Below, one piece after another: positions 37,581 to 46,869 of a DNA stretch of 64,000 bases (the first letter of the stretch is position 1; every line of letters starts with the position of its first letter). A program made the position numbers and the translations under genes. The stretch is from UBA964 sp037444685. Its GTDB lineage: Bacteria > Pseudomonadota > Gammaproteobacteria > Steroidobacterales > Steroidobacteraceae. Where the stretch lies: the NCBI GenBank assembly GCA_037444685.1, contig JBBILX010000004.1, forward strand, positions 62,001-126,000, given 5' to 3'. Under the pieces are notes generated by a model that saw nothing but the letters and a program-made list of their open reading frames with translations, did no database searches and had not been told where the DNA came from.

Positions 37581-38674
37581 GCTTGCGTCTCCTCGAGAGG
37601 CAGGACGATCGCGAAAACGGTGCGACCGGGCTCGCTCTGAAATTCGATGGTGCCGCCGTTGCGCGTCACGAGTTCCTGGGCAACGGCCAGTCCGAGTCCT
37701 GTGCCGTTGGCGCGACCCGTGACCAGCGGAAAGAACAGGCTGCCGCGGATCGCGTCGGGAACCCCCGGTCCGTTGTCCTCGATCTCGATCCGGGCAGCGA
37801 GCCGGAGACGCGCGGCGCCGATGCGCGAGTGGCTGACCGCGCGCGTGCGCAGCGTGATGCGGCCGCGCTCGCCGATCGCCTGCAGCGCATTACGGGCGAG
37901 ATTCAGCAGCGCCTGGATGATCTGATGCCGGTCGATGTCGGCTTCTGGCAGACTCGGGTCGTAGTCGCGCTCGACGAGCACGCTGGCACGCGCCTCGCCG
38001 CGCAACAGGTGGTAGACGTGCTCGCAGACTTCGTGGATGTTGAGCCGCGTCTTCTGGGCGGCGCGCATCGGCCCCGCCATCGAGTCGACGAGGGCGGTCA
38101 GGCGATCCGCTTCACCGATGATCACTTGCGTGTACTCGCGCAGTGCCGGATCGGTCAGCTCGCGCTCGAGAAGCTGCGCGGCGCCGCGCAGCCCGCCGAG
38201 CGGGTTCTTGATCTCGTGGGCGAGCTGTCGCGTCATCATGCGGCTGCCTTCGAGGCGCGCGCGCAGCTCGCTCTCCTGGGTGAGCCGAGTGCGCTGCGTT
38301 TCGTCCGACAGCTCGATCAGCACATGGGTGCCGGTCATCTGGCCCACGAGCGGCGTGACGATGATGTCCAGCACGCGCGGGTCGCGCGGCATCGCGACCG
38401 GGCGCACGGCGATCTCCCTCTCGGTGATCTCCTCGGTCTGCTGCTGCGCGCGGCGCAGCGTCGCGACCAGGCCATTGCACTCGACGAACAGGTCCTGAAA
38501 AGGGCGGCCACGCGCCTGATTGAAGCTCATCGCGAGCAAATCCTGCGCCGCGACGTTGGCATAGACGACGCAGAGCTGGGCGTCGAGCACCACGATGCCA
38601 GTGGCGAGCGCGTCGAGCAGATCCGCCGGATCGTAGTGCGAGAGCGGTGAGGGCAGGCCGCGTTCAGCCGCCAT
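37577..38674 (-). CDS. ntrB: Nitrogen regulation sensor histidine kinase NR(II)
   Basis: A 365-residue soluble kinase/phosphatase. PAS domain about residues 15-125 (GIVVLDAQLCVVYANVAAQDLL), then H-box with His153 in LAHEIKNPLGG, N-box ALLNLARNALQAI and G-boxes DNGPGVPD and GTGLGLAVAQELV. It phosphorylates NtrC under nitrogen limitation, governed by PII protein (gene not in this window). Coupled to ntrC by a 4-base overlap; 36 bases after the DUF4124 gene. Confidence 0.95.
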
Positions 38675-38710
38675 GGCGCACTCCGGGGTGCGCCGCAGCG
38701 GCGGCGAGGA

Positions 38711-39280
38711 TCAGCGGCCGGCGTTGGAACGCGGCTGGGCCGCCGGCCTGATCACCGAGGGCTGCCGCACGTGGAAGGTCACGGTCGCGGTCCGGCAGAC
38801 GGCACCTGCCGTGCCGCCCGAGAAAGTCACCGTTGCCGTGTATGTCCCGCGTGGAATCGGCTTGATCGTGAATACGGGCATGCCGTCCTCGGACGCGATC
38901 ACGTTGCCATTGAGCAGCAGGGAGGGCGTCGCGCGCGGCGGCCCGATGGCCGTGATGGTCAGTGACTCGACGTTGAGGAACACCTCGTCCTGCAGCGGCG
39001 AGACGATGCGACAGGCAGGGCCCGGGGCGGCCCGTTGAGCCGGCGGTGTCACCGGCGGCGCAGCAGACGCCGTCTGCTTCGGCGCCTCGTAGGTCTGCGC
39101 GGGCGTCACCTCGACTTTCTGCGTGCCGGGCTGCGGGCGGTCGCTGTACTGTGGCCGGCCCTCCTTGTCGTAGGTGACATAGACTTCCGTCGCCGCCGCG
39201 GTTCCGCAGAGCAGCGCGGCCAAGCCGAGGCCGAGCAGCGCCCTGCCTCGCGGGACGTCTCTGGCGGCAAACGGACCCAT
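38711..39280 (-). CDS. DUF4124-domain exported protein
   Basis: A 189-residue envelope protein. A signal peptide (GRALLGLGLAALLCGTAAA) is followed by the DUF4124 module (VYVTYDKEGRPQYSDRPQPGTQKVEV), a Pro/Ala-rich linker and a C-terminal immunoglobulin-like segment (PLQDEVFLNVESLTITAIG; GTYTATVTFSGG). DUF4124 proteins commonly lie beside ntrBC/glnA in gammaproteobacteria, as here; their job is unknown. Upstream of ntrB on the same strand and downstream of glnA's terminator. Confidence 0.8.
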   Translation of the reverse strand: MGPFAARDVPRGRALLGLGLAALLCGTAAATEVYVTYDKEGRPQYSDRPQPGTQKVEVTPAQTYEAPKQTASAAPPVTPPAQRAAPGPACRIVSPLQDEVFLNVESLTITAIGPPRATPSLLLNGNVIASEDGMPVFTIKPIPRGTYTATVTFSGGTAGAVCRTATVTFHVRQPSVIRPAAQPRSNAGR

Positions 39281-39381
39281 GGGCCTCCAAGATAGTCGCT
39301 GCCGCAGCAGCCACCAACCATTGGATCCCGGAAAGCCCGCTCGAGTTCACATTACCGGTGCAGCGGTGCACCTCGCCCGGC

Positions 39382-39414
39382 AAAAAAGCGGGGTGGCGAC
39401 GCTGCCGTCGCCAC
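39382..39414 (-). terminator. Rho-independent terminator of glnA
   Basis: Perfect 9-bp stem (GTGGCGACG / CGTCGCCAC) with CTGC loop; read on the minus strand it is followed by six U. It lies 43 bases after the glnA stop and separates glnA from the DUF4124-ntrB-ntrC unit. Confidence 0.85.
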
Positions 39415-39456
39415 GCCCCCAATCTCTTCCCGGAGAACCGTGTCAAGGGCCCTGCG

Positions 39457-40866
39457 TTAGACGCTGTAGTACATGTCGAGCTCGACCGGATGCGTGCTCA
39501 TGCGGAAGCGTGTGACTTCCTGCATCTTGAGCGCGATGTAGGCGTCGATGACGTCGTTCGTGAACACACCACCGCGGGTCAGGAACTCGCGATCCCTGTC
39601 GAGGTGCTCGAGCGCCATGTCGAGCGAGTGGCACACGGTCGGGATGTGCTTCGCCTCCTCAGGCTCGAGGTCGTACAGGTCCTTGTCGGCCGGGTCGCCC
39701 GGGTGGATCTTGTTTTGGATGCCGTCGAGGCCCGCCATCATCATCGCGGTGAAAGCGAAGTACGGATTCGCCGAGGAATCGGGGAAGCGCACCTCGATGC
39801 GACGCGCCTTCGGGTTCGAGACGAACGGGATGCGGATCGACGCCGAACGGTTGCGCGCCGAGTAGGCGAGCATGACGGGCGCTTCGAAACCGGGCACCAG
39901 ACGCTTGTAGCTGTTCGTGCTCGCATTGGTCAGCGCATTGAGCGCCTTGGCGTGCTTGATGATGCCGCCGATGTAGTACAGCGCGAGCTCGGAGAGGCCG
40001 CCGTACTTGTCGCCAGCGAACAGCGCCTTGCCGTCCTTCTGCAGCGACTGGTGCACGTGCATGCCCGAGCCGTTGTCGCCGACCAGTGGTTTCGGCATGA
40101 AGGTCGCGGTCTTGCCGTAGCCGTTGGCCACGTTGTGCACGGCGTACTTGAGGATTTGCACCTGGTCGGCCTTGGCGACGAGGCCGCCGGCGCTGATGCC
40201 GATCTCGCACTGACCACCGGTGGCGACTTCGTGGTGATGCACCTCGACGACGAGACCCATCTCCTCGCAGGCAGCGCACATCGCGTTGCGGATGTCCTGG
40301 AACGCGTCGACCGGCGGGACCGGGAAGTAGCCGCCCTTGATGCCCGGACGGTGGCCCTTGTTGCCCTCGGCATACTGGGTGTTGGCATTCCAGGCGCCCT
40401 GCACCGAGTCGATCTCATAGGAGCAGCCGCGCATCTCGTTGTTCCAGCGCACGCTGTCGAAGATGAAGAACTCGTTCTCGGGGCCGAACATCGCGCGGTC
40501 GGCGATGCCGGTGCTCTTGAGGTAGGCCTCGGCGCGCTTGGCGATCGAGCGCGGATCGCGCTCGTAACCCTGCATCGTCGCCGGCTCGATGACGTCACAG
40601 CGGATGTTGACGGTCGCCTCTTCGAAGAAGGGATCGAGCACCGCGGTGGCCGCTTCGGGCATCAGGATCATGTCCGACTCGTTGATGCCCTTCCAGCCGG
40701 CGATCGACGAACCGTCGAACATCTTGCCGTCGCGGAACAGGCCTTCGTCGACGAGCTTGGCAGGGATCGTGACGTGTTGTTCCTTGCCGCGCGTGTCGGT
40801 GAAGCGCAGGTCGGCCCACTTCACCTCTTTGTCCTTGATCAACTTCATTACGTCGCTAGGGGTCAT
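39457..40866 (-). CDS. glnA: Glutamine synthetase type I
   Basis: A 469-residue enzyme that makes glutamine from glutamate, ammonia and ATP; dodecamer. It shows MFDGSSIAGWKGI, metal-binding ENEFF and EVHHHE, the ATP-region KPLVGDNGSGMH, the glutamate/Arg loop NRSASIRIP and EVRFPDSSANPY. The adenylylation site is Tyr in KDLYDLEPEE near residue 397, so GlnE control is expected. Transcription appears to come from a sigma-54 promoter with two NtrC sites. It ends in a strong hairpin terminator. Confidence 0.98.
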   Translation of the reverse strand: MTPSDVMKLIKDKEVKWADLRFTDTRGKEQHVTIPAKLVDEGLFRDGKMFDGSSIAGWKGINESDMILMPEAATAVLDPFFEEATVNIRCDVIEPATMQGYERDPRSIAKRAEAYLKSTGIADRAMFGPENEFFIFDSVRWNNEMRGCSYEIDSVQGAWNANTQYAEGNKGHRPGIKGGYFPVPPVDAFQDIRNAMCAACEEMGLVVEVHHHEVATGGQCEIGISAGGLVAKADQVQILKYAVHNVANGYGKTATFMPKPLVGDNGSGMHVHQSLQKDGKALFAGDKYGGLSELALYYIGGIIKHAKALNALTNASTNSYKRLVPGFEAPVMLAYSARNRSASIRIPFVSNPKARRIEVRFPDSSANPYFAFTAMMMAGLDGIQNKIHPGDPADKDLYDLEPEEAKHIPTVCHSLDMALEHLDRDREFLTRGGVFTNDVIDAYIALKMQEVTRFRMSTHPVELDMYYSV

Positions 40867-40938
40867 GTCGCCTCCGGGAATGTCGTTATGTCACCGACCT
40901 GACGGCACCAGAGCTGTGCAGGCGCGGCGCGTCGGTAC

Positions 40939-40954
40939 TGCACCGCGCGTGCCA
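40939..40954 (-). promoter_or_regulatory. Sigma-54 (-24/-12) promoter of glnA
   Basis: On the minus strand TGGCACG-CGCG-GTGCA, matching the consensus TGGCACG-N4-TTGCW at all but one fixed base, with GG and GC at exact spacing. Transcription would start near 40928, giving a leader of about 60 bases before glnA. Confidence 0.85.
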
Positions 40955-41005
40955 ACAGACAGCCTGTTTCGATTCAACAGCTTACTCGCGCACAATCGCG
41001 ATGAT

Positions 41006-41020
41006 GCACTATCTTGATGC
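41006..41020 (-). promoter_or_regulatory. NtrC-binding site (promoter-proximal)
   Basis: GCAC-N7-ATGC, one base off the NtrC dyad GCAC-N7-GTGC, centred about 85 bases upstream of the predicted glnA start. Confidence 0.65.
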
Positions 41021-41036
41021 GCTTTTGCTGAGATTG

Positions 41037-41051
41037 GCACTGTGTTAGTGC
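41037..41051 (-). promoter_or_regulatory. NtrC-binding site (promoter-distal)
   Basis: GCAC-TGTGTTA-GTGC, an exact GCAC-N7-GTGC dyad. Its centre is 31 bases from the proximal site, three helical turns, the same arrangement as the glnA enhancer of enteric bacteria. Confidence 0.75.
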
Positions 41052-41111
41052 TTAGCTGGAGGGCTGGGTCTCCTTTCATCGCTGATCGCACTGATCGAGG
41101 GCGGCCATAAT

Positions 41112-41140
41112 TAGACATTTAACCTTAGAGTAGCTATATT
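41112..41140 (+). promoter_or_regulatory. Sigma-70 promoter of the toxin-antitoxin pair
   Basis: TAGACA (41112-41117), 17-base spacer, TATATT (41135-41140), each one base off consensus, in a locally AT-rich stretch. The antitoxin ATG is 8 bases past the -10 box, so the transcript would start at or next to the start codon (leaderless). Confidence 0.7.
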
Positions 41141-41147
41141 TATACGT

Positions 41148-41549
41148 ATGCAGAGAGCAGCCTCGGAGGCCACCGACCTCAAAGCCAACTCGAAGCGGCT
41201 CTCGGCCGCAGGACTGCGCGCATTCGTCCGACTCAGCGAGCTCTGGCGACTCAGCGTGGCCGAGCAGATGCGATTACTGGGCCTGCGCTCGCGCTCGACT
41301 TGGTTCAAGTGGCGCCGTGACCCCGACGTCGAGCTGCCGCCCGACACGCTCGAGCGGCTGTCCTACCTGCTCGGCATCTACAAGGCCCTGCAGTTGCTGT
41401 TTCCCGATCCGCAACGCGCCGACGAATGGCTACGCCGGCCGAACGACGCCGCGCCGTTCGGCGGCCGCTCGGCGCTCGAACGCATGCTGTCGGGGCAGGT
41501 CGCCGACCTGTACGTCGTCCGCCAGTACCTCGATGCCGAGCGCGGCTGA
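41148..41549 (+). CDS. Xre/MbcA/ParS-type antitoxin (DUF2384)
   Basis: A 133-residue antitoxin. The N-terminal Xre-like helical DNA-binding region (FVRLSELWRLSVAEQMRLLGLRSRSTWFKWRRD) leads to the DUF2384 toxin-binding domain (LERLSYLLGIYKALQLLFPDP, ADEWLRRPNDAAPFGGRSALERMLSG, all shown here by parts). It neutralises the RES toxin encoded next, whose ATG lies 17 bases inside this gene. No ribosome site precedes ATG 41148, in keeping with a leaderless mRNA. Confidence 0.9.
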   Translation: MQRAASEATDLKANSKRLSAAGLRAFVRLSELWRLSVAEQMRLLGLRSRSTWFKWRRDPDVELPPDTLERLSYLLGIYKALQLLFPDPQRADEWLRRPNDAAPFGGRSALERMLSGQVADLYVVRQYLDAERG

Positions 41550-42246
41550 GCTCGCGCGCGCGTTGCCACTCGTCGCGCTGCGCTGGCAGCCGGCCTTTCG
41601 GCTCGTCGCGAGCCGCTTCCCGCCAGTCGACCTGTTCGAGCGGATCGCGGATCCCGCCGACTGGGAAGCGCTGATCGCGCTCGAATCGCTGACGAACCCT
41701 CGACTGCGAGACGAGGCCGGGCAGATCGCGCTCGTGCCGGCTGCCGATCGCGTCGCGGGTCCGGGGGCCTCGGTCATCATGGCACCGTTCACGCACCTGC
41801 ACCCATCCGGCAGCCGCTTCGCCAACGGGACGGCCGGCGCGCTGTACGTCGCCGACACGCTCGCCACGGCCATCGCCGAAACCCGTCATCATCGCGAGCG
41901 CTTCCTGCGCGCGACCCGCGAGCCGGCCACGGAGATCGAGTTGCGCTGCTATCTGCTCGACGTCGCCGGGTGGTTTCACGACCTGCGCGGACGAGCGACC
42001 GACGAGCGCTTCGCGCCCCTGTACGATCGCGACGACTATGCTGCGTCGCAGGCATTCGCGCGCGCCCTGCGTGCGCTGGCCGCGGACGGAGTCGTCTTTG
42101 ACAGCGTACGGCGCGCTGGCGGCACGAACACCGCGGCCTTTCGCCCGCGGCTCGCATCGAACGTCCGCCAGGGCGTGCACCTGCGCTACGTCTGGAACGG
42201 CGAGCGGATCACCCGAATCTACGAGCTGCGCCTCGTCGACGGCTGA
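41533..42246 (+). CDS. RES-domain toxin (NAD-degrading type)
   Basis: A 237-residue RES-domain protein. The family residues appear as an Arg in WQPAFRLVASRFPP, the GALYVADTLATAIAET segment with Glu, and VFDSVRRAGGTNTAAFRP with Ser. Studied relatives (MbcT, Res) destroy NAD+ and halt growth. Overlap with the antitoxin ensures coupled translation. Convergent with the efflux operon. It is longer than most RES toxins because of the N-terminal 60 residues (DLFERIADPADWEALIALES), a feature common in the Xre-RES group. Confidence 0.88.
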   Translation: MPSAAELARALPLVALRWQPAFRLVASRFPPVDLFERIADPADWEALIALESLTNPRLRDEAGQIALVPAADRVAGPGASVIMAPFTHLHPSGSRFANGTAGALYVADTLATAIAETRHHRERFLRATREPATEIELRCYLLDVAGWFHDLRGRATDERFAPLYDRDDYAASQAFARALRALAADGVVFDSVRRAGGTNTAAFRPRLASNVRQGVHLRYVWNGERITRIYELRLVDG

Positions 42247-42262
42247 AGCCGCGGCGCGCTGC

Positions 42263-43669
42263 TCATTCCCGGGCCGCGAAGTCGCCTGCCAGCGCGCGCT
42301 GCAGCAGCGCGAGCGCGCTGGCGCGCGCCACCGCGAGCTCGACGACGCGCTGTTCGAAGTCGAGCTGCGTGCGCTCGGCGTCGAGCAGTGCCAGATAGTC
42401 GCTCGCACCGGCCTCATAGCGCAGTCGCGCCAGCTCGGTCGCGCGCCGCGCCGCCGCGAGTCCGCCCTCGGCCGCGACCAGGGACTCGTTCGCGGCGCGG
42501 AAACCGGCGAGCGCGTTCTCGGTCTCCTCGAGCGCGCGCAGCACCGTCTCCTCGTAAGCGGCGAGTGCCTCGCGGGCGCGCGCCTGCGCGGCGCGGACGC
42601 GCTGCCGCACGCGGCCCGCGTCGAGGAAGCTCCAGCTCAGCGACGGGCCGTAGCGCCAGCGCTCGGCCGCCGGTTCGAACAGGTCGCCGTTCACCTGCGA
42701 GGTGTAGCCGAAGCTGCCAAGCAGCGTGATGCGCGGCAGCCATTGCGCCTGCTCGACGCCGATGCGGGCGGTCGCGGCCACGAGACGACGCTCGGCGGCG
42801 CGGATGTCCGGGCGGCGTCGGAGCCAGTCCGCCGGTGTGCCGACCGCGGTCAGGGGCGCGGCTGCGGGCAACGGTCGAGACGGCGCGAGCCACTCGGCGC
42901 GCAGAGTCTCGACCGGCAGCGCGAGCAGCACCGCGAGCCGCTGCTCCTGACGCGTGACCTCGGCCTGGGTCTCGGGCAGCCGTGCGGCGATCTCGGCAAC
43001 CAGCGTGCGGGCCCGCGCGACGTCGAAATCGGTGCCGCGCCCGGCCGCGAGCTGCTGCTCGAGCACCGCGAGATTCTCGCGCAGGTTGTCGAGCCGGCGC
43101 CGCTGCAGGTCGTGCCGTGCCTGTGCGCCGCGCAGCGCGAACCAGGCCTGCGCGACTTCGGCGACGGCCGCGGCACGTGCCGCGTCGAGATCGCCCTCGC
43201 GCGCCTCTGCCTCACCGCGCGCAGCCTGCGCGGCGCGGCGCGCCGCACCGAACAGGTCGAGCTCCCAGGACGCCTCGGCGCCGATGCGATAGACGGTGGT
43301 TTCGGGCTGGTTGGCCGGCAGGAACGGATCGAGCGAACTCGGTCGGCTGCGCTCGCGGTCGCCCGCCGCCGTGACGGTCGGCAGCAGCCCGAACACCGTC
43401 AGGCCGCGCAGCGCGCGCGCCTCGTCGAACCGCGCCGCGGCCTGCGCGATCGCGCGGTTCTCGCGCAATGCGCGCTCGATCAGCGACTCGAGCTCCGGTT
43501 CGGCGAAGCTACGCCAGATTCCCGGTACGACGGGCGCGTCGGTGTAACCGGTCGCCTCGCTGAAACCGGCCGCGAGCGGCGGCTCGGGCACCCGCGGCAC
43601 TGGGCCGATCGCGCAGCCGGCGAGCAGGCCACTGACCGCGAGCGCCATGACTGCGAGCAGGCTACGCAT
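42263..43669 (-). CDS. RND efflux outer-membrane factor (OprM/NodT family lipoprotein)
   Basis: A 468-residue TolC-type channel. The lipoprotein signal ends in LLAGC (Cys at residue 19). Two repeat halves with long helices rich in Ala/Arg/Glu (RAIAQAAARFDEARALRGL; the second half begins near WLRRRPDIRAAERRLVAA, the classic NodT signature). It completes the tripartite pump with the two genes upstream; its start overlaps the inner-membrane transporter's end by 8 bases. Confidence 0.93.
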   Translation of the reverse strand: MRSLLAVMALAVSGLLAGCAIGPVPRVPEPPLAAGFSEATGYTDAPVVPGIWRSFAEPELESLIERALRENRAIAQAAARFDEARALRGLTVFGLLPTVTAAGDRERSRPSSLDPFLPANQPETTVYRIGAEASWELDLFGAARRAAQAARGEAEAREGDLDAARAAAVAEVAQAWFALRGAQARHDLQRRRLDNLRENLAVLEQQLAAGRGTDFDVARARTLVAEIAARLPETQAEVTRQEQRLAVLLALPVETLRAEWLAPSRPLPAAAPLTAVGTPADWLRRRPDIRAAERRLVAATARIGVEQAQWLPRITLLGSFGYTSQVNGDLFEPAAERWRYGPSLSWSFLDAGRVRQRVRAAQARAREALAAYEETVLRALEETENALAGFRAANESLVAAEGGLAAARRATELARLRYEAGASDYLALLDAERTQLDFEQRVVELAVARASALALLQRALAGDFAARE

Positions 43670-46600
43670 GGCGCGTCACCAGACGGCGCAGCATCACGTA
43701 GAACACTGGCGTCAGGAACAGTCCGAACAAGGTCACGCCGAGCATGCCGGCGAAAACCGTGACGCCCATGACGTGGCGGATCTCCGATCCCTCGCCGCTC
43801 GCGAACACGAGCGGCACGACGCCCATGATAAAGGCGAAACTCGTCATCAGGATCGGGCGCAGACGCAGCCGGCAGGCTTCGATCGCGGCGGCGAGGATCT
43901 CGCGGCCCTGCTGTTCGAGTTCGCGCGCGAACTCGACGATCAGGATCGCATTCTTGCAGGCGAGGCCCATCAGCACGACGAGCCCGACCTGCGTGAAGAT
44001 GTTGTTGTCGAGGAACTCCGGCGGCGCATCGGCCCCGAACACCCCGAGATAGAGGCCGTGCACGAGATTCACGAGCCAGATGCCGCCGACGGCCGACAGC
44101 AGGCACAGCGGCACGATCAGGATCACTGCGAGCGGCAGCGACCAGCTCTCGTAGAGCGCCGCCAGCACGAGGAACACGAACAGCACGCACAGGGGATAGA
44201 CGATCAGCGCCGTGTTGCCCTGCGTCGCCTGCTGATAAGACAGTCCCGACCACTCGGTCGCGAATCCCGCGGGCAGGACCTCGGCTGCGAGCCGCTGCGC
44301 CGTCTGCAGCGCCTCGGCAGACGACATCTGCGAGGGGTCCGAGGCGCCCGAGAGGTCCGCTGCCGGATAGCCGTTGAAGCGCACCACGGGATCGGGCCCG
44401 AAACTCTGGCGCACCTCGACGAGCCCGCCGATCGGTACCATGGCCCCGGCCGCGTTGCGCACCTTGAGACGGCCGACGTCGCTGACTTCGTCACGGAACG
44501 GCCCGTCCGCCTGCGCGTAGACCGTATACGTCCGGCCAAACAGGTTGAAGTCGTTGACGTAGGCCGAACCCAGATAGACCTGCAGGGTCTCGTAGAGATC
44601 CGTCAGCGCCACGGACTGCTGTTTCGCGCGCGCGCGGTCGACCACGGCCTCGAGTTGCGGCACGTTGGCCTGGTAGGCCGACAGGATCGAGAACGGATCG
44701 AATCCCGGCGTCTGCCGCATCCGCGCGATCAGCGCCTGCACGCCATCGTTGAGCGCCCCGAAGCCTAGGCCGGCGCGATCCTGCACGTACATCTCGAAGC
44801 CCGCCGCATTGCCGAGACCGATCAGCGCCGGCGGCATCAGCGCGAAGCCAATACCCTCCTGGATGTCGCTGAAGGCGATGTTGAGCCTTTGCGCGATCTC
44901 GGCAGCCGACTCGCGCCGCTCGCCCTGCGGACTGAGGCCGACGAACATCGTCAGGTAATTCGGCGTATTCGAATTCTGGATCGGGTTGAGGCCCGGGAAA
45001 GCGACGATGCTCGTGACACCCGGCAGTTGCCGCGCGATCTCCGTCATGCGCCGCGCTACGGCTTCCGTGCGGTCGAGCGAAGCGCCCTCGGGCAACAGCG
45101 CGCCGGCGAACAGGTACTGCTTGTCCTGGACCGGGATGAAGCCGGCGGGCACGGCGCGGAACGCGAGCACCGCGAGCACGATCGCGACCGCGTAGCCGGC
45201 CATCGCGTAGCGCCGATGCGTGAGCAGCCAAGCGACTCGGGCCGCGTAGCCGGCACCGGCACGCTGGAACACGCGGTTGAAAGGCGCGAACAGCCAGCGG
45301 AGTGACCTGTCCATCCAGCGCGTCATGCGGTCGGGCGGCGCGTCGTGCGGCCGCAGCAGCACGGCCGCGAGGGCCGGCGACAGCGTCAGCGAATTGATCG
45401 TCGAGATCAGCGTCGAGATCGCGATGGTGATCGCAAACTGCCGATAGAACTGCCCGGTGACACCACCGATGAAGGCCAGCGGCACGAACACCGCGGTCAG
45501 CACGAGCCCTATCGCGATGATCGGACCCGAGACCTCGCCCATGGCGCGATGGGCCGCCTCGCGCGGCGCCAGGCCCGCCTCGATGTTGCGTTCGACGTTC
45601 TCGACCACGACGATCGCGTCGTCGACGACGATGCCGATCGCGAGCACGAGACCGAACAGCGTCAGCGTGTTGATCGAGAAGCCCAGCGCCCAGAGCACAG
45701 CGAAGGTGCCGATGATCGATACCGGGACGGCGACCAGCGGGATGATCGAGGCGCGCCACGTCTGCAGGAACAGTACGACGACGATCACGACCAGCAGCAC
45801 GGCTTCGAGCAGGGTCTTGATGACGGACTCGATCGAAGCGCGCACGAACACCGTCGGGTCGTAGTCGACCGACCAGGTCAGGCCCGGCGGGAAGTTCTTC
45901 TCGAGACGGGCCATGGTCGCCCGCACGTCGTCGGAGAGCTGGATGCTGTTGGCGCCCGGAGCTTCGAAGATCGGGATGGCGACGCTGCCGCGTCCGTTGG
46001 CCAGTGACCGCAGCGCGTACTCGGACGCGCCGAGCTCGACGCGCGCGATGTCGCGGATGCGGGTCAGCTCGCCGTTCGGACCGGTCTTGACGATGACGTC
46101 GGCGAATTCCTCGACCGACTCGAGGCGCCCCTGCAGATTGATCGACAACTGGAAGTCCGCCGGCGCGGCCTGTGGCGGTGCACCGATGGCGCCGGCCGAG
46201 ACCTGCACGTTCTGTTCGCGCAGCGCGCGCACGACGTCGCCGGCGGCGATACCGCGCGCGGAAGTCTTCTCCGGATCCAGCCAGATCCGCATCGAATAGT
46301 CGCCGCCGCCGAAGATGAACGCCTGCCCCACCCCGTCGATCCGGTTGAGCTCATCGCGGATGTTCAGCAGGATGTAGTTGCGCAGGTAGAGCGGATCGTA
46401 GCGGCCGTCCGGCGAGTTGAGGAATACGACCATCGTGAGGTTCGGCGAGGACTTGACCGTCGCAACGCCGAGCTCCCGCACGGCCTCGGGCAGTCGCGGC
46501 AGCGCCTGCGAGACGCGGTTCTGCACCTGCACCTGCGCGAGGTCCACGTCGGTGCCGACCCGGAAGACGACGTCGAGCGTCATTACGCCGTCGGAGGCCG

Positions 46601-46856
46601 AGACGGACTTCATGTAGATCATGTCGTCGACGCCGTTGACGGCTTCCTCGAGCGGTGCGGCGACGGTCTGCGAGATCGTGGCCGGGTTCGCGCCCGGGTA
46701 GACGGCCCTCACCTGCACCGTTGGCGGCGCAACGTCCGGGTACTCGCTGAGCGGCAGCGCGGGCAGCGCCAGCAGTCCCGCAACCAGGATCAGGATCGAC
46801 AGCACGGCCGCAAAGATCGGCCGGTCGATGAAGAAACGGGCAGCGTCGAGCTTCAT
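43662..46856 (-). CDS. RND efflux transporter, HAE1 (AcrB/MexB) family
   Basis: A 1,064-residue inner-membrane proton antiporter. It starts MKLDAARFFIDRPIFAAVLS, with two large periplasmic loops and 12 membrane helices. The proton-relay Asp pair lies in GIVVDDAIVVVENVER. ATG 46856 is chosen because the frame upstream enters the MFP gene. Substrates are probably hydrophobic drugs, dyes or aromatic compounds. It is 13 bases downstream of its membrane-fusion partner. Confidence 0.95.
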   Translation of the reverse strand: MKLDAARFFIDRPIFAAVLSILILVAGLLALPALPLSEYPDVAPPTVQVRAVYPGANPATISQTVAAPLEEAVNGVDDMIYMKSVSASDGVMTLDVVFRVGTDVDLAQVQVQNRVSQALPRLPEAVRELGVATVKSSPNLTMVVFLNSPDGRYDPLYLRNYILLNIRDELNRIDGVGQAFIFGGGDYSMRIWLDPEKTSARGIAAGDVVRALREQNVQVSAGAIGAPPQAAPADFQLSINLQGRLESVEEFADVIVKTGPNGELTRIRDIARVELGASEYALRSLANGRGSVAIPIFEAPGANSIQLSDDVRATMARLEKNFPPGLTWSVDYDPTVFVRASIESVIKTLLEAVLLVVIVVVLFLQTWRASIIPLVAVPVSIIGTFAVLWALGFSINTLTLFGLVLAIGIVVDDAIVVVENVERNIEAGLAPREAAHRAMGEVSGPIIAIGLVLTAVFVPLAFIGGVTGQFYRQFAITIAISTLISTINSLTLSPALAAVLLRPHDAPPDRMTRWMDRSLRWLFAPFNRVFQRAGAGYAARVAWLLTHRRYAMAGYAVAIVLAVLAFRAVPAGFIPVQDKQYLFAGALLPEGASLDRTEAVARRMTEIARQLPGVTSIVAFPGLNPIQNSNTPNYLTMFVGLSPQGERRESAAEIAQRLNIAFSDIQEGIGFALMPPALIGLGNAAGFEMYVQDRAGLGFGALNDGVQALIARMRQTPGFDPFSILSAYQANVPQLEAVVDRARAKQQSVALTDLYETLQVYLGSAYVNDFNLFGRTYTVYAQADGPFRDEVSDVGRLKVRNAAGAMVPIGGLVEVRQSFGPDPVVRFNGYPAADLSGASDPSQMSSAEALQTAQRLAAEVLPAGFATEWSGLSYQQATQGNTALIVYPLCVLFVFLVLAALYESWSLPLAVILIVPLCLLSAVGGIWLVNLVHGLYLGVFGADAPPEFLDNNIFTQVGLVVLMGLACKNAILIVEFARELEQQGREILAAAIEACRLRLRPILMTSFAFIMGVVPLVFASGEGSEIRHVMGVTVFAGMLGVTLFGLFLTPVFYVMLRRLVTRHA

Positions 46857-46869
46857 TCGCGCACTGGGC

